A stretch of DNA of 64,000 nucleotides from Acidithiobacillus thiooxidans ATCC 19377 (GCF_009662475.1 NZ_CP045571.1:1672501-1736500), one strand, 5' to 3'; shown: positions 8,953 to 17,824, counted from the first letter of the stretch. The notes: generated by a model from the letters alone, not told the origin. Numbers and translations are program-made.

Positions 8953-9185
8953 GGTTCGATTCCTTGTTCCAATGACCTTATAAACAGATTACCACGCCCT
9001 TTTTGACACAAAATTTTTTGGTCATATTCCGTCGTAAATCCTCTGGCCTGAACTCTCTGCGCAATAGACTGGCACATGGATGATCGGTTTTTGCGCACAA
9101 TAAACCGCTTTTTTAGCGTTTATTCGAAAAGTGGATCGTCCTCATCATCGCTCAGCGGGCAGGACACCGGACCGATAACTTCCCA
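8953..9185. promoter_or_regulatory. Divergent promoter region between the methylase operon and virB11
   Basis: On the minus strand a TTTATAAGG (8977-8985) lies upstream of the 8952 start and may be its -10 box, with TTTGTGTCAA-like sequence upstream. On the plus strand, A/T-rich inverted segments around TTTTTTAGCG (9110-9120) precede the virB11 promoter module. No gene is visible here. Confidence 0.45.
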
Positions 9186-9189
9186 ACAA

Positions 9190-9250
9190 AACGCCAAAAA
9201 GCCGGTTTTTTTCTTACCTAAACACCCTAGATCGGGCGCATGCTTTATAA
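9190..9250 (+). promoter_or_regulatory. Promoter module copy A (before virB11), diverged
   Basis: Contains CCAAAAAGCC followed by a T-run and TTTATA at 9244-9249. It resembles the repeated A-tract/GCC module of copies B-H but with poorer spacing. The TTTATA box abuts an in-frame ATG at 9251, which argues that translation of virB11 begins later, at 9275. Confidence 0.45.
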
Positions 9251-9274
9251 ATGCCATGCAGCGAGGATAGATTT

Positions 9275-10330
9275 TTGAGTCTCACGCCCTTTTCCAGCAG
9301 TTCAGCATCACAAAGCGAAGCAGAAGACCGCGAGGCACTTTTGCGCATCTATTTAGGCGAGCTATTACCCTACCTGGGATTACCCGGATTGCACGGGGAA
9401 CCCCCCGTCGATGGTGTAGCAGAAATCATGATTAACACACCGGACGATATCTGGATGGAACAGTATGGGAAAATGCAACGCTTGGACCTGCGGATCACTC
9501 CACCGGAAAAACTCGAAAACCTCACGGTACGTCTCGCGGCCATGGCCCGTAACATCGGTGGTGAAGGGGCTATTTTAACCGTGTATCACTGGGGCCTGCG
9601 CATTGCCGCCACACTGCCGCCCACGTCCATGAAGGGCATCAGTCTGTCCATCCGCCGCAAGGTGCGCATCCATGTGCCTCTGGAGGAATATGCCCAATCG
9701 GCCAGCCCCAGAGAGGAACTGGTTATCCCGGCTCCGCGAACGCGAGCGGAACTCCTCCAGTTTCTGCGTACCATTGTTGAACAACGCAAAACCATTTTGG
9801 TGGCCGGCGGTACCTCCAGCGGAAAAACCACGTTCCTGAATGCCCTCCTTTCCTGTATTCCGCCGCATGAACGGTTAATCACCATTGAAGATTCCCCAGA
9901 ACTGGAACCCACCACCGATAACTGTGTGCGCTTCATAACCAGTGAATCACTCGGCATTGATGCCAAGATGCTCATTAAGCAATGTCTGCGCTACCGACCT
10001 GACCGTATCGTGGTCGGTGAAGTGCGTGGAGCCGAAGCCCTTGATATGCTGGACGCCTGCAATACCGGACACGATGGCTCCATGACCTCCATTCATGCCA
10101 ACAGCCCCATCGAGGCATTGGAACGGCTGGAAACGCTGGTCTTGCGCTCCGGCGTTCCCTGGCCACACAGCGCTATCCGGCAAACGGTTTCCCAAGCCAT
10201 TCATTACGTCATCCAAATGCGTCTGAACGCCGAGGGCAAAAGAGCCATCAGCGCCATTATGGAAATTCAGGGCATGGATCCGCAAAGCCAGACCTACCGA
10301 TATCAAAGCATTGCCATTCCCGAAGCCTGA
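9275..10330 (+). CDS. virB11: VirB11/TrbB-type secretion ATPase
   Basis: Hexameric cytoplasmic ATPase that powers assembly and substrate transfer of the type IV secretion channel. Visible motifs: Walker A GGTSSGKTT near residue 177, Asp box EDSPELEP, Walker B region DRIVVGEVRGAEALDML and His box TGHDGSMTSIHAN. The N-terminal domain is of normal length. I prefer a TTG start at 9275 with a well-placed GAGGA 7 bases upstream; an in-frame ATG at 9251 lacks a ribosome site and overlaps the promoter. It stands alone upstream of the remaining vir-like genes, separated from them by two repeated promoter regions. Confidence 0.93.
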   Translation: MSLTPFSSSSASQSEAEDREALLRIYLGELLPYLGLPGLHGEPPVDGVAEIMINTPDDIWMEQYGKMQRLDLRITPPEKLENLTVRLAAMARNIGGEGAILTVYHWGLRIAATLPPTSMKGISLSIRRKVRIHVPLEEYAQSASPREELVIPAPRTRAELLQFLRTIVEQRKTILVAGGTSSGKTTFLNALLSCIPPHERLITIEDSPELEPTTDNCVRFITSESLGIDAKMLIKQCLRYRPDRIVVGEVRGAEALDMLDACNTGHDGSMTSIHANSPIEALERLETLVLRSGVPWPHSAIRQTVSQAIHYVIQMRLNAEGKRAISAIMEIQGMDPQSQTYRYQSIAIPEA

Positions 10331-10383
10331 AGGATTTGCGGGCCAAAACGTGTCTCCAGGGATTGGCGTTTCGTTGCGCAAGC

Positions 10384-10402
10384 GGGGATCAATTTGATCT
10401 CT
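10384..10402. repeat. GATCAATTTGATC palindrome, copy 2
   Basis: Core 10387-10399, followed by TCTTGATCG, a second half-site. It sits about 38 bp upstream of promoter module B, a position typical of an operator or activator site. Confidence 0.8.
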
Positions 10403-10429
10403 TGATCGTTTTTCGACGTACTACTTTCA

Positions 10430-10497
10430 GGAAAAGCCAGAAAAAAAACCCGTTATTGACGAACAGACCGCCGGATTTACCCCCTATTCTCCTGAAT
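10430..10497 (+). promoter_or_regulatory. Promoter module copy B
   Basis: CAGGAAAAGCCAGAAAAAAAAC begins the module, with the reference G of the second A-tract at 10440; TTATTG follows, and a -10-like TATTCT at 10485-10490 then CTGAATC. Together with the upstream palindrome it closely parallels copy C 476 bp downstream. Confidence 0.7.
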
Positions 10498-10557
10498 CGG
10501 ACCCTTCACTTTTCTAGGAAAATTTGCGTAATGATGATTCCAACAAGGAGAAATTCA

Positions 10558-10719
10558 ATGAAGATAGCATTAATAATGATGCTCATCATAGTGGCAATTT
10601 TTAGCGGCTTTATCGCTGGTTCTGTGTATGAACTCAAAACCTTAAATAAAAGATGTCAATCGTCCGTCTCGCATATAGTGACATATGAAAACCATAAAAC
10701 GGTAACCACAAATCGGTAG
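10558..10719 (+). CDS. Small single-pass membrane protein
   Basis: A 53-residue protein with one N-terminal hydrophobic helix (residues 2-25, MLIIVAIFSGFIAG) and a short polar tail. An AAGGAG is centred 8 bases before the ATG, so translation is likely. It has its own copy of the repeated promoter module and lies between virB11 and the VirB2-like/M48 gene. I do not recognise it; the size would fit a small inner-membrane accessory of the channel, and it lacks the two-helix pattern of a VirB2 pilin. Confidence 0.55.
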   Translation: MKIALIMMLIIVAIFSGFIAGSVYELKTLNKRCQSSVSHIVTYENHKTVTTNR

Positions 10720-10860
10720 CGCGCATCAAGTAGCTGATCTGTCGCCAGTGCTACAGATACGGGCGTCAACCACGAATCTAAACTTTTAAGGCGCGTGCCG
10801 CGTGGATATATCCAGCACAACATTTAGATACCCAAAAAACGCATGCGTTCCCGCAAGAAC
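10720..10860. other. Intergenic spacer without visible gene
   Basis: No coding potential seen. It duplicates the arrangement in front of 10558: short G/C-rich inverted segments, then the palindrome and promoter module C. Confidence 0.4.
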
Positions 10861-10879
10861 GGGGATCAATTTGATCTCT
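10861..10879. repeat. GATCAATTTGATC palindrome, copy 3
   Basis: Core 10864-10876, followed by TCTTGATCGGTTTT exactly as in copy 2, and about 40 bp upstream of promoter module C. Confidence 0.8.
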
Positions 10880-10899
10880 TGATCGGTTTTGGAATTTCT

Positions 10900-10975
10900 A
10901 CTTTCAGAAAAAACCAGAAAAAAGCCGTTTAATGCCACACCATAATCACGCTGCACCCATTATTCTCCTGAATCA
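10900..10975 (+). promoter_or_regulatory. Promoter module copy C (before the VirB2-like/M48 gene)
   Basis: CTTTCAGAAAAAACC, then GAAAAAAGCC starting at 10917, TTTAAT, CACAC and a -10-like TATTCT at 10961-10966 followed by CCTGAATC. It likely drives the virB2-M48/virB3/virB4/virB5/virB6 operon. Confidence 0.75.
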
Positions 10976-11007
10976 GCAATCCATACTTACTGTTCAGGAA
11001 GGCCATC

Positions 11008-12054
11008 ATGGAACTATTTAGCCCATCTACACAAATGATCGTGTTACCGCTACTCGCTCTGGTGTATCTCTTCACCGCGATGGTGGATAGCCGATGTGAA
11101 ATCAAAGGCCATTTCTCGTTTTTCGCCAAATTGATTATGGGTTTTTGTATTGGCGCATTCGCGGTCGATATTATCGCTTATATCGCTTCTGGTCGGCAGG
11201 TCTCCCTATCCGGTGTAACAGGAATGTCCGACTACACCAGCAGTTCCGGATTGAGCGCGCCAATCCCCTCTTCTTCTGGTAATGGCATGCCATGGGATGG
11301 GATCTTGGATGAGATTTTTAAGGACCTGGAAGATTATGTCGTCATTGTTGTCGGCGGCATTGCTTTCGTCGTTGGCGGCATTGTGTATATGTTTGGGGTA
11401 GGCAGTCGGGCCATGCGGTTTGCCCTGACCTCAAGCCACTCCACCGAAAACCAGGCTACATTTGCCGAATGGAAAAACGACCTGGACAAAATGGTCCGTT
11501 CCGATGTGTCCCTGACGGAACTGAAAGGCTGGCGTCGGGTTTTTCGGCACATCCACCCCAAATTGATGATGCTCCCCGCTTGGTGGCCCTGGCAGGGTTA
11601 TGGGGCCTGGAGTTACATGCGGTATATCCTCATTTCCGGAAAACTGGCCAAGGATGCCCCGCCTTCCGTGCGCCGGTATGTACTCGGGCATGAGCTCGGA
11701 CATATCCGCTTCGGGCATACGGCGCTGAACTATATGTATCCCGTCACTTCGGTCCTGTTCCTGACCGCCATGGGCGTGTTTCTGGACAGTACCGTCCCGG
11801 AAACCAAAACCATCGCGGCCTTTATTCTGCTCGCTTTGCTGGTACCCAAAAGCGCCCTGCTCTGGTTCCCAAACCGCCGGGAATATCAGGCGGATCGCTA
11901 TGCAGTAGCCGTCAACAGTACCCAGGAGGCCATTGAAGGCTCTCTCTGGATGGCGGAGCACGGCCAGGACCGTTCTGCTTTGCGCCAAAAACGATTGTTG
12001 AGATTGGGCTACGGCAAAACGCACACAGCGGCAGTCGCCGTTAACCGGGAATAA
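11008..12054 (+). CDS. M48-family metalloprotease with an N-terminal VirB2/TrbC-like segment
   Basis: A 348-residue membrane protein. Two hydrophobic helices lie at about residues 10-25 and 38-60. Residues 93-138 read PWDGILDEIFKDLEDY then a Gly-rich helix and a basic end, which strongly resembles the PW...-helix start of VirB2/TrbC pilins. An M48 zinc protease domain follows, with HELGH (His228, Glu229, His232) and the third-ligand region REYQADR (Glu292). It lies directly before virB3, the normal place of virB2, and no separate virB2 is seen. The protease assignment is firm; the pilin-like segment is my reading and the fusion would be unusual. It may process its own pilin part or another secreted subunit. 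Confidence 0.82.
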   Translation: MELFSPSTQMIVLPLLALVYLFTAMVDSRCEIKGHFSFFAKLIMGFCIGAFAVDIIAYIASGRQVSLSGVTGMSDYTSSSGLSAPIPSSSGNGMPWDGILDEIFKDLEDYVVIVVGGIAFVVGGIVYMFGVGSRAMRFALTSSHSTENQATFAEWKNDLDKMVRSDVSLTELKGWRRVFRHIHPKLMMLPAWWPWQGYGAWSYMRYILISGKLAKDAPPSVRRYVLGHELGHIRFGHTALNYMYPVTSVLFLTAMGVFLDSTVPETKTIAAFILLALLVPKSALLWFPNRREYQADRYAVAVNSTQEAIEGSLWMAEHGQDRSALRQKRLLRLGYGKTHTAAVAVNRE

Positions 12055-12057
12055 CCC

Positions 12058-12393
12058 ATGCAAACCGGAGAAAGTCGCGCAGAACGACTGCGAAAAAGCC
12101 CCGTGCATCGTGCCGTCATTGGTAAAAAGCGCGTGATGGGCGTGCCTTTCAATTACACGGTCATGCTCTTTTCTGGCAGTTTTTCCTTCGCGTGGGTCAC
12201 GCAACAATGGCCCCTTGCGTTGCTGCCTTTTATTTTGTTCGCCGGCTTGCGGTACATCTACAAAGACGAACCTTATTTTGTCGAGGTGTATTTCCGGTAT
12301 ATCCGCCAACATGAGCGTTACGAACCCTGGCCGCATGCCAGCTTTCAGGATCAGCGCCCTAAAGACCTTATAGGACATGGAAAAGCATGGTAA
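12058..12393 (+). CDS. virB3: VirB3/TrbD-like channel protein
   Basis: A 111-residue inner-membrane protein of typical VirB3 size. It begins with a basic N-terminus containing SPVHRAVIGKKRVMGVPFNYT, then two close hydrophobic helices (about residues 38-52 and 55-72), then RYIYKDEPYFVEVYFRY, the conserved end of the family. VirB3 works with VirB4 in channel assembly. The gene follows the M48 gene by three bases and overlaps the virB4 start by 7 bases. Confidence 0.85.
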   Translation: MQTGESRAERLRKSPVHRAVIGKKRVMGVPFNYTVMLFSGSFSFAWVTQQWPLALLPFILFAGLRYIYKDEPYFVEVYFRYIRQHERYEPWPHASFQDQRPKDLIGHGKAW

Positions 12394-14891
12394 TTGCCGT
12401 CGATAATGCCCGCAAAGAAATCGAGCATGCTCATTCACTGGCAGAGATTATCCCCTGGCTGGCCCCGTGGGACCATCAAACGGTGCTGTGCAAAGATCGG
12501 GGGTTGCTCGCGGTTGTGGAGTATTTCCCCAAGGACTACGACGGCATTTCACCTGAAGAGGTCAATGTCAATGCGGAGGCCATGGAGCGCATGCTCATGA
12601 AGCTCCGGCGCGATGATATTTATCTTTGGTTTACTCACACCCGACGCAAAGAAAGCATCCCGGTTCCAGAAACCGGAGAGACTGTGGCCGATGCTATTGC
12701 TCATAGCTACTACGAACATTTCACAAGCAAAAATCATTACCGTCATCGCCATTTTCTGTCGGTTCTGGTCCTGCCACCCTCTGGTCCGGGAAAATTTGTG
12801 GAAACCTTTAAAGCGGCCTATCAAAAGCATCCCAGCGTCATCGCCAGCATGGCCACCACCTTCAAGACCAGCCTGGGTTTTAAAGCGATGGATGCCGCTT
12901 TGGGTGAGCATTTGGAAAACCAGTCCATGCAACTGGAAAAAATCGTGCATCTCATTGAGAACAGCGTCACCGCTATGGGAAGCTTCAAACGCTTGCAGGA
13001 AAAGGACTTGTGGGGTTTTCTCAATCAGATGGTCACGCCCACAGAACCCGATCCCCGCCCTATCGCTTTACCTCGATATGCCTTGCTGGATAGTTATTTG
13101 GGGATGGATACCTTACAGGTCACGGAAGATGCCCTGCATTTTTCCGGCCCGACACAGACCAAGGATGTAGCGGTGTTCTCCATTAAGGGCGAACCCGAGG
13201 CTTACCCGGAACATACCCAGCCGGGCATGCTGGATGTGCTATATCAGGTGGATGCAGAATGGACACTCAGTTTTGCCTTGCGTATGACGGACGTCAATGC
13301 GGCGAAAAATTACATGAAAAAATTCCGCAGTTTTTACAACAACACCCGAAAAAACATTCTCTCTGCTGCCGGTGAGGCCATCACCGAACAAGAGACGGAG
13401 AATATTAACGACGATGCGGATGTGCGCTCCGGGCAAACCAGTCAGGCCATTAAGAGCTTTGCCACCGGCAACGCCCTTGCTGCCTATACCAATATCTCCA
13501 TTTTGGTGTACGGCGATAAAACGTCTCCGCTCAACGAACAGGTGGATGAGGTCTACAAGGCCCTCACCGAGAAGGAATTCACGCCCTTACGCGAACACAT
13601 CCACGCCCTTTCGGCCTGGGCCGGAACCCTCCCCGGGCAATGGGCGCTTCCGGTACGCTGGATATTTTTGACCGGCAGCCCCATCGCCGATTTGATTCCT
13701 GTCCACGGCATTTATACCGGGCGCCCGCAAAACGATTATCTTAGCGAGCAACTCAACACCCCAATCCCGGCACTGGCCAAATTTGAAACCAAAGAACAAG
13801 CCACCTTTGATTTTAATTTCCATGTCGCGGATCTGGGGCATACCTTAGTCGCCGGACCCAGCCGCTCCGGTAAATCTGCCTTCGTCAATTTCCTGATTAG
13901 TCAGTGGATGCGTTACCCACGGTCCCGGGTTTTTGTCTTTGACAAAGATCAAAGCAACCTGATCACCTGCCTGAAAAATGGTGGGGTGTACATGGATTAT
14001 GCCAGCGAGGACGGGATGCCCCTTAACCCCATCCAGAATCTCGAAACCGCCAGCGATGTAGAATGGTTGGGCCAATGGCTGGAGCAATTACTGTCCACCA
14101 AAGAACCCCTCAACAGTGAGGAAAGTATTGAACTGGCGGCCTGCGTACAACGCATGATGGCCGTACCCGAAGAATTCCGACGCTTGAGCGTATTGGGGGA
14201 ACACTTTACCGGCCCCCAGGCCCCTGCCCTGCGCAACCGACTGGCTATCTGGACAACGGGGATATGGGCCAAGTTCTTTTCCGCGAAAGAGGACAAATTC
14301 CAGCTTTCCCGATACACGACCATTGCGATGGATGAGGTCACGAATATGGAGCTCAAAGCGCCCGCGCGGGCTTTTTTGAGCTATATGTTTCACCGCATCG
14401 AAAAGTCACTGGATGGCAGCCCCACGCTGATATATTTGGAGGAAGCCTGGTTTGCTTTTGAAGACCCTGTTTTCTCAGACCGCTTAAAACAGTGGCTGAA
14501 ACGATTGGCAAAGAAAAACGTTATTGTCGTCATGGCTACACAGTCTGCATTCGAGAGCCAGGACAGCGCTTCTTTTTCGTCCATTATTGATAATGTTCCG
14601 ACGCTGATTCTCTTACCACATCCCAAAGCTTCTGCGTTCAAGGACTTTTATCGGAAGAATTTTCAGATTGACCCTTACCAGGTAGAAGAGCTTCAGAAAT
14701 TAACGCCAAAAAGGGACTATTATGTCATCCAAAACGGTATTCCCAAGGTGATACAATCTACTTTCGATCGGGAAACACTGGCTTATTTGCGTTCAGATTC
14801 GGCGGCCAGGGATATTTTTAAACGGTGGCAAAAATCCGGAGACCCGGAGTGGAGAGCACGATATGTTCAAGAAGCGCAACGTCTTGGCTAA
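12387..14891 (+). CDS. virB4: VirB4/TrbE-like secretion ATPase
   Basis: An 834-residue ATPase, the largest energy component of the type IV secretion system, cytoplasmic and attached to the inner membrane. The N-terminal ~400 residues form the CagE/TrbE/VirB domain. Walker A GPSRSGKSAF is near residue 490, Walker B LIYLEEAWFAF near residue 681, and the following VVMATQSAFESQDS matches the family. Length is normal. It overlaps virB3 and the following virB5-like gene, so the three are translationally coupled. Confidence 0.95.
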   Translation: MVIAVDNARKEIEHAHSLAEIIPWLAPWDHQTVLCKDRGLLAVVEYFPKDYDGISPEEVNVNAEAMERMLMKLRRDDIYLWFTHTRRKESIPVPETGETVADAIAHSYYEHFTSKNHYRHRHFLSVLVLPPSGPGKFVETFKAAYQKHPSVIASMATTFKTSLGFKAMDAALGEHLENQSMQLEKIVHLIENSVTAMGSFKRLQEKDLWGFLNQMVTPTEPDPRPIALPRYALLDSYLGMDTLQVTEDALHFSGPTQTKDVAVFSIKGEPEAYPEHTQPGMLDVLYQVDAEWTLSFALRMTDVNAAKNYMKKFRSFYNNTRKNILSAAGEAITEQETENINDDADVRSGQTSQAIKSFATGNALAAYTNISILVYGDKTSPLNEQVDEVYKALTEKEFTPLREHIHALSAWAGTLPGQWALPVRWIFLTGSPIADLIPVHGIYTGRPQNDYLSEQLNTPIPALAKFETKEQATFDFNFHVADLGHTLVAGPSRSGKSAFVNFLISQWMRYPRSRVFVFDKDQSNLITCLKNGGVYMDYASEDGMPLNPIQNLETASDVEWLGQWLEQLLSTKEPLNSEESIELAACVQRMMAVPEEFRRLSVLGEHFTGPQAPALRNRLAIWTTGIWAKFFSAKEDKFQLSRYTTIAMDEVTNMELKAPARAFLSYMFHRIEKSLDGSPTLIYLEEAWFAFEDPVFSDRLKQWLKRLAKKNVIVVMATQSAFESQDSASFSSIIDNVPTLILLPHPKASAFKDFYRKNFQIDPYQVEELQKLTPKRDYYVIQNGIPKVIQSTFDRETLAYLRSDSAARDIFKRWQKSGDPEWRARYVQEAQRLG

Positions 14892-15768
14892 ATCACTACG
14901 TCGGGCCTTATGGGCGGCTGGGTTTGTTGGGATCAATTTGATCCCGGGCACAGCGAATGCGACATCCATCATCGGCGCAACCCTTCCGGAACAGATCGTC
15001 CAGGAAGTGACCCAATTGCAGACCTATGCCAAGGATGTCACTACCGCCTTATCTTCGGTGCAAACGCAGATCAATACGCTCAACGGATACATGACCGATT
15101 TGCAGAATCTGGCCACATTACCGTCTCGGGAGATCTCCAAAATAACCACGCCTATCCAGCAAATGGAATACAATTATGATGAGGTGATGGGACTCAAAAA
15201 TGAATACGAAGATCTCTATGGGAACCTCGCCAATATCCAGCAAACCGTCGAGCAGCAGAATCTAGATATACTGAACTCTTCCCTCACACCGGAAGACTAT
15301 CTGAACACGGTGGAAACCGCACAAACCAACACAGCGGCGCAAACCCGTGCGACGCTTCAGGAAGCCGCCAACTCCATGCGGGCTGTGGATAAACTCGCGC
15401 CAGAGATTGAGGCGCAATCTCACATGGCCAGCAGAATTGACGGGAACACCAGCGGGCAGATGGAAATGGCGAAGGAGCTGAATACCATCGAGCAGCAAAA
15501 TCAGATTTTGTTGCAGGATATTAATAGTGCGCAGATGGCGGCCAGCAAACGGCGCGCAACCAGAGAAGTCGAATATAGCACGATGAACTCAACAGCTTCC
15601 CTCCAAGCGCTCCAAAAATCTAATGAAGAAGCCGTAAAAAACACGAAAAAAGAGATAAAAGATTCAGAATCAACCGCCAAGGGTTTTGCCGATGCAGAAA
15701 CAACATTCATGGATTGCGTAGCCAATGGTGAAACTTATCTCTATTGCGCCAGTAAGAATAAACAATGA
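14863..15768 (+). CDS. virB5: VirB5/TrbJ-like minor pilus component
   Basis: A 301-residue secreted protein. Signal peptide residues 1-34 end at TANA-TSIIG; the mature part is helical, Gln/Asn/Thr-rich, with the VirB5/TrbJ pattern LPEQIVQEVTQLQTYAKDV and long coiled helices. Two cysteines near the C-terminus (CVANGETYLYC) may form a disulfide. VirB5 proteins sit at the tip of the conjugative pilus. The start overlaps virB4 by 29 bases. The palindrome GATCAATTTGATC falls inside the signal-peptide codons (GINLIP). Confidence 0.85.
   Translation: MFKKRNVLAKSLRRALWAAGFVGINLIPGTANATSIIGATLPEQIVQEVTQLQTYAKDVTTALSSVQTQINTLNGYMTDLQNLATLPSREISKITTPIQQMEYNYDEVMGLKNEYEDLYGNLANIQQTVEQQNLDILNSSLTPEDYLNTVETAQTNTAAQTRATLQEAANSMRAVDKLAPEIEAQSHMASRIDGNTSGQMEMAKELNTIEQQNQILLQDINSAQMAASKRRATREVEYSTMNSTASLQALQKSNEEAVKNTKKEIKDSESTAKGFADAETTFMDCVANGETYLYCASKNKQ
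14929..14946. repeat. GATCAATTTGATC palindrome, copy 4 (inside virB5)
   Basis: Core 14931-14943 with GGG/CCC flanks, within the coding part for the virB5 signal peptide, 68 bases after the start codon. The only copy clearly inside a gene. Confidence 0.8.
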
Positions 15769-15781
15769 GGAGCAATAATTC

Positions 15782-16954
15782 ATGTTAAAAACGATGGCAT
15801 ATATTCTGATGGTTATGTTTCTTGGTTTATTCAGCATCACAGCTTTTGGTGGAACACCCCCAACAGCGGCTCCGACAGATGGTGAAAAGATGCAGCAGTA
15901 CGATCCTTCCTGCGCGAATAATGATTATTCACACTCCTGCAAGATCGCATGGGCCGCGTTAAATCATGAGTATCAGAAAAACAATTCGGTCAGCCAAAAA
16001 ATACAAGACGTCTTAGGTGGAGTTGCGACAAAAATACACGGCGGGAAACTGATAGGCATTGTCACCACTGTGATGGTTACTGCAGATGGGATGGCCTCGC
16101 ATTTCATCAAATATGCGGAAGGAATTGCCGGACTTTTAGCAGGGATTGCCTTCGTCTGGCTCGGCATCATGATTATGCTTTCTCAAGCCGATATATGGCA
16201 CATGGGATTACGTCCCCTCTTTTCCTTAATCTTTGTCACAGGTTTTACTTACTTTTTATTGTGGAAATATAATTTTTTCACCTCTTCCGTGGTGGATGGA
16301 TTCATTTTTACTGCAAAAGTACTTATTGGCGGAAACTCATCAAAAAGTGTTATAGTGGAAACAATTGATAAATTTCAAAGCAATTTTTTCCTGATGATTC
16401 ATATATTAACAAAAACTATTAACGAAGGCCATTTTTCCGGATCTTTATGGAGTATGGCTGGCGAATTTTTTAGTAATATTTTTAATTTTTTCATTGATAC
16501 GATGGCGATCGGTGTCACATCTTTAATCTCATTGATTTTGTTCGTGTTATTCATTGCCCTTTACCTCACCTATCAAATGGTCATTGCGGTTGCTATTGCG
16601 GTAGGCCCTGTTTTTATTCCATTCCTGATATTACCGGTTACTCGAGGTCTTTTTGAAGGATGGATGAAAATGCTGATTATGGGCGGTATCTATTTAATGA
16701 CCAGCACCGTCATCGTTGGTCTGGTAGGCACCGCTTTAGTGAGTATTACGGCTCAAATGGGTCCTTCAACAAGTGGTGTTATGATTAACTATGGTGCTTA
16801 TTTGGAATTAGTGATCTTCGAAATTGTAGGCATTTTGGCATTACTGAAATCCCATGAGTTCGCCCATGCCATTGGTGGTAGTGTGAGTATCGGCGGGATG
16901 AATGCGGGTAGCGCTCTCGTCAAGATGGGTACAGGAGCCATAAAAGGAGGTTAA
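15782..16954 (+). CDS. virB6: VirB6/TrbL-like polytopic channel protein
   Basis: A 390-residue membrane protein with a cleavable signal sequence (about residues 1-23), a periplasmic part with two cysteines (CANNDYSHSC) and at least six hydrophobic helices between residues 105 and 355. The family core is visible around FIALYLTYQMVIAVAIAVGPVFIPFLILPVTRGLFEGWMK. VirB6 forms the inner-membrane part of the channel. A GAGGAGCA ribosome site lies 7 bases upstream. The region is more A/T-rich than virB4, common for membrane proteins. Confidence 0.9.
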   Translation: MLKTMAYILMVMFLGLFSITAFGGTPPTAAPTDGEKMQQYDPSCANNDYSHSCKIAWAALNHEYQKNNSVSQKIQDVLGGVATKIHGGKLIGIVTTVMVTADGMASHFIKYAEGIAGLLAGIAFVWLGIMIMLSQADIWHMGLRPLFSLIFVTGFTYFLLWKYNFFTSSVVDGFIFTAKVLIGGNSSKSVIVETIDKFQSNFFLMIHILTKTINEGHFSGSLWSMAGEFFSNIFNFFIDTMAIGVTSLISLILFVLFIALYLTYQMVIAVAIAVGPVFIPFLILPVTRGLFEGWMKMLIMGGIYLMTSTVIVGLVGTALVSITAQMGPSTSGVMINYGAYLELVIFEIVGILALLKSHEFAHAIGGSVSIGGMNAGSALVKMGTGAIKGG

Positions 16955-17035
16955 TCATAATGCTCCTATCAGAATGTCCGTAGCACTCCACCCATATCCG
17001 TGAGGCTTGGGTGGTATTGTTCACAGGAGAACAGA

Positions 17036-17290
17036 TTGATAAAGATAATACGATTATTAGAGGAACGTGCCGATGTGCGGGCGGTTCTTTCCGTCCTCAA
17101 AAGAAGAGTTTATGAACCCTATCCAGAAAGGTTATCCATGGCTATGGACCAGGATGCCGGGAAAACATGGATAGGTATCATTCTGTGGAATACGGGAACT
17201 TTAATTCAAGACTACCCTAATGCATTTATTGTCTGCGGTTTCGTGTTCTTGTCTGTACCGATTCTGTATCTCATCCGGGCTATTTTTTAA
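17036..17290 (+). CDS. Small membrane protein downstream of virB6
   Basis: An 84-residue protein from a TTG start with AGGAG 6 bases upstream (the frame is open from an ATG at 17000 without a ribosome site). The N-terminal half is basic and helical (LLEERADVRAVLSVLKRR), and the C-terminal 22 residues form one hydrophobic helix (AFIVCGFVFLSVPILYLIRAIF), so it would be tail-anchored. I do not recognise it. Its last 11 bases overlap the convergent zinc-ribbon gene. Confidence 0.5.
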   Translation: MIKIIRLLEERADVRAVLSVLKRRVYEPYPERLSMAMDQDAGKTWIGIILWNTGTLIQDYPNAFIVCGFVFLSVPILYLIRAIF

Positions 17291-17783
17291 CCGACGCTTT
17301 TTCAGCTTTTATGGCTTCATCCCTACTGAATATGTCGCCGCATCTTTCGCACATAAATAGTCCATTCCATTTTTCTAGGAGCTCTGGATATTGACTGTTG
17401 TAATGCACTCCATGAATGAAGATCCATATAGGCAACCCAAAAAGCGTAACCGTAAATATCATGCCAAATATACCTTCAACAGCCCTGCTAATAGATGCAC
17501 CAATCAATATGACCACAGGGAAGGCAAAAAACAACATCCCCAAAAACACGATAACCGCAGAAAGTACAGGGCGCATCTTTTGTGGCGGGCCAAGACGCTC
17601 TGCCGTCAAAGTTTTATTGGTTCCGCGCGTGACTGCAGCGCCTAAGCCCAGCATGGGACCCAATAACCCCAGCAGCCCTCCACCAAAAAGTGTTTTACTC
17701 CGCGTTTTCTGTACGCCATTTTCATAAATTAACGACACCTTGCGAATATCCTCTGTGCCGCATCCAGGGCAAGTCAGTGCCAT
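17280..17783 (-). CDS. Zinc-ribbon membrane protein
   Basis: A 167-residue protein with a zinc-ribbon half at each end: CPGCGTEDI at residues 5-13 and CERCGDIFSRDEA near residue 145. Between them lie a Gly-rich hydrophobic stretch (residues 34-52) and two membrane helices (about residues 72-95 and 100-122). The two CxxC pairs may together bind one zinc. It is on the opposite strand to the transfer operon. Function unknown; the arrangement resembles small membrane proteins that sense or anchor. Confidence 0.65.
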   Translation of the reverse strand: MALTCPGCGTEDIRKVSLIYENGVQKTRSKTLFGGGLLGLLGPMLGLGAAVTRGTNKTLTAERLGPPQKMRPVLSAVIVFLGMLFFAFPVVILIGASISRAVEGIFGMIFTVTLFGLPIWIFIHGVHYNSQYPELLEKWNGLFMCERCGDIFSRDEAIKAEKASVKK

Positions 17784-17824
17784 AAATAGTACTCCTCTGC
17801 TCTAACATTCACGCATACAGAATA

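Noticed and set aside
10558-10719. The small membrane protein as VirB2 pilin
   Set aside because: It is only 53 residues with a single helix and lacks the two-helix pilin form; the VirB2-like segment is better seen in the following M48 gene.
11431-12438. Long minus-strand frame of 335 codons opposite the M48 and virB3 genes
   Set aside because: It covers two genes with clear motifs on the plus strand and the translated sequence shows no domain.
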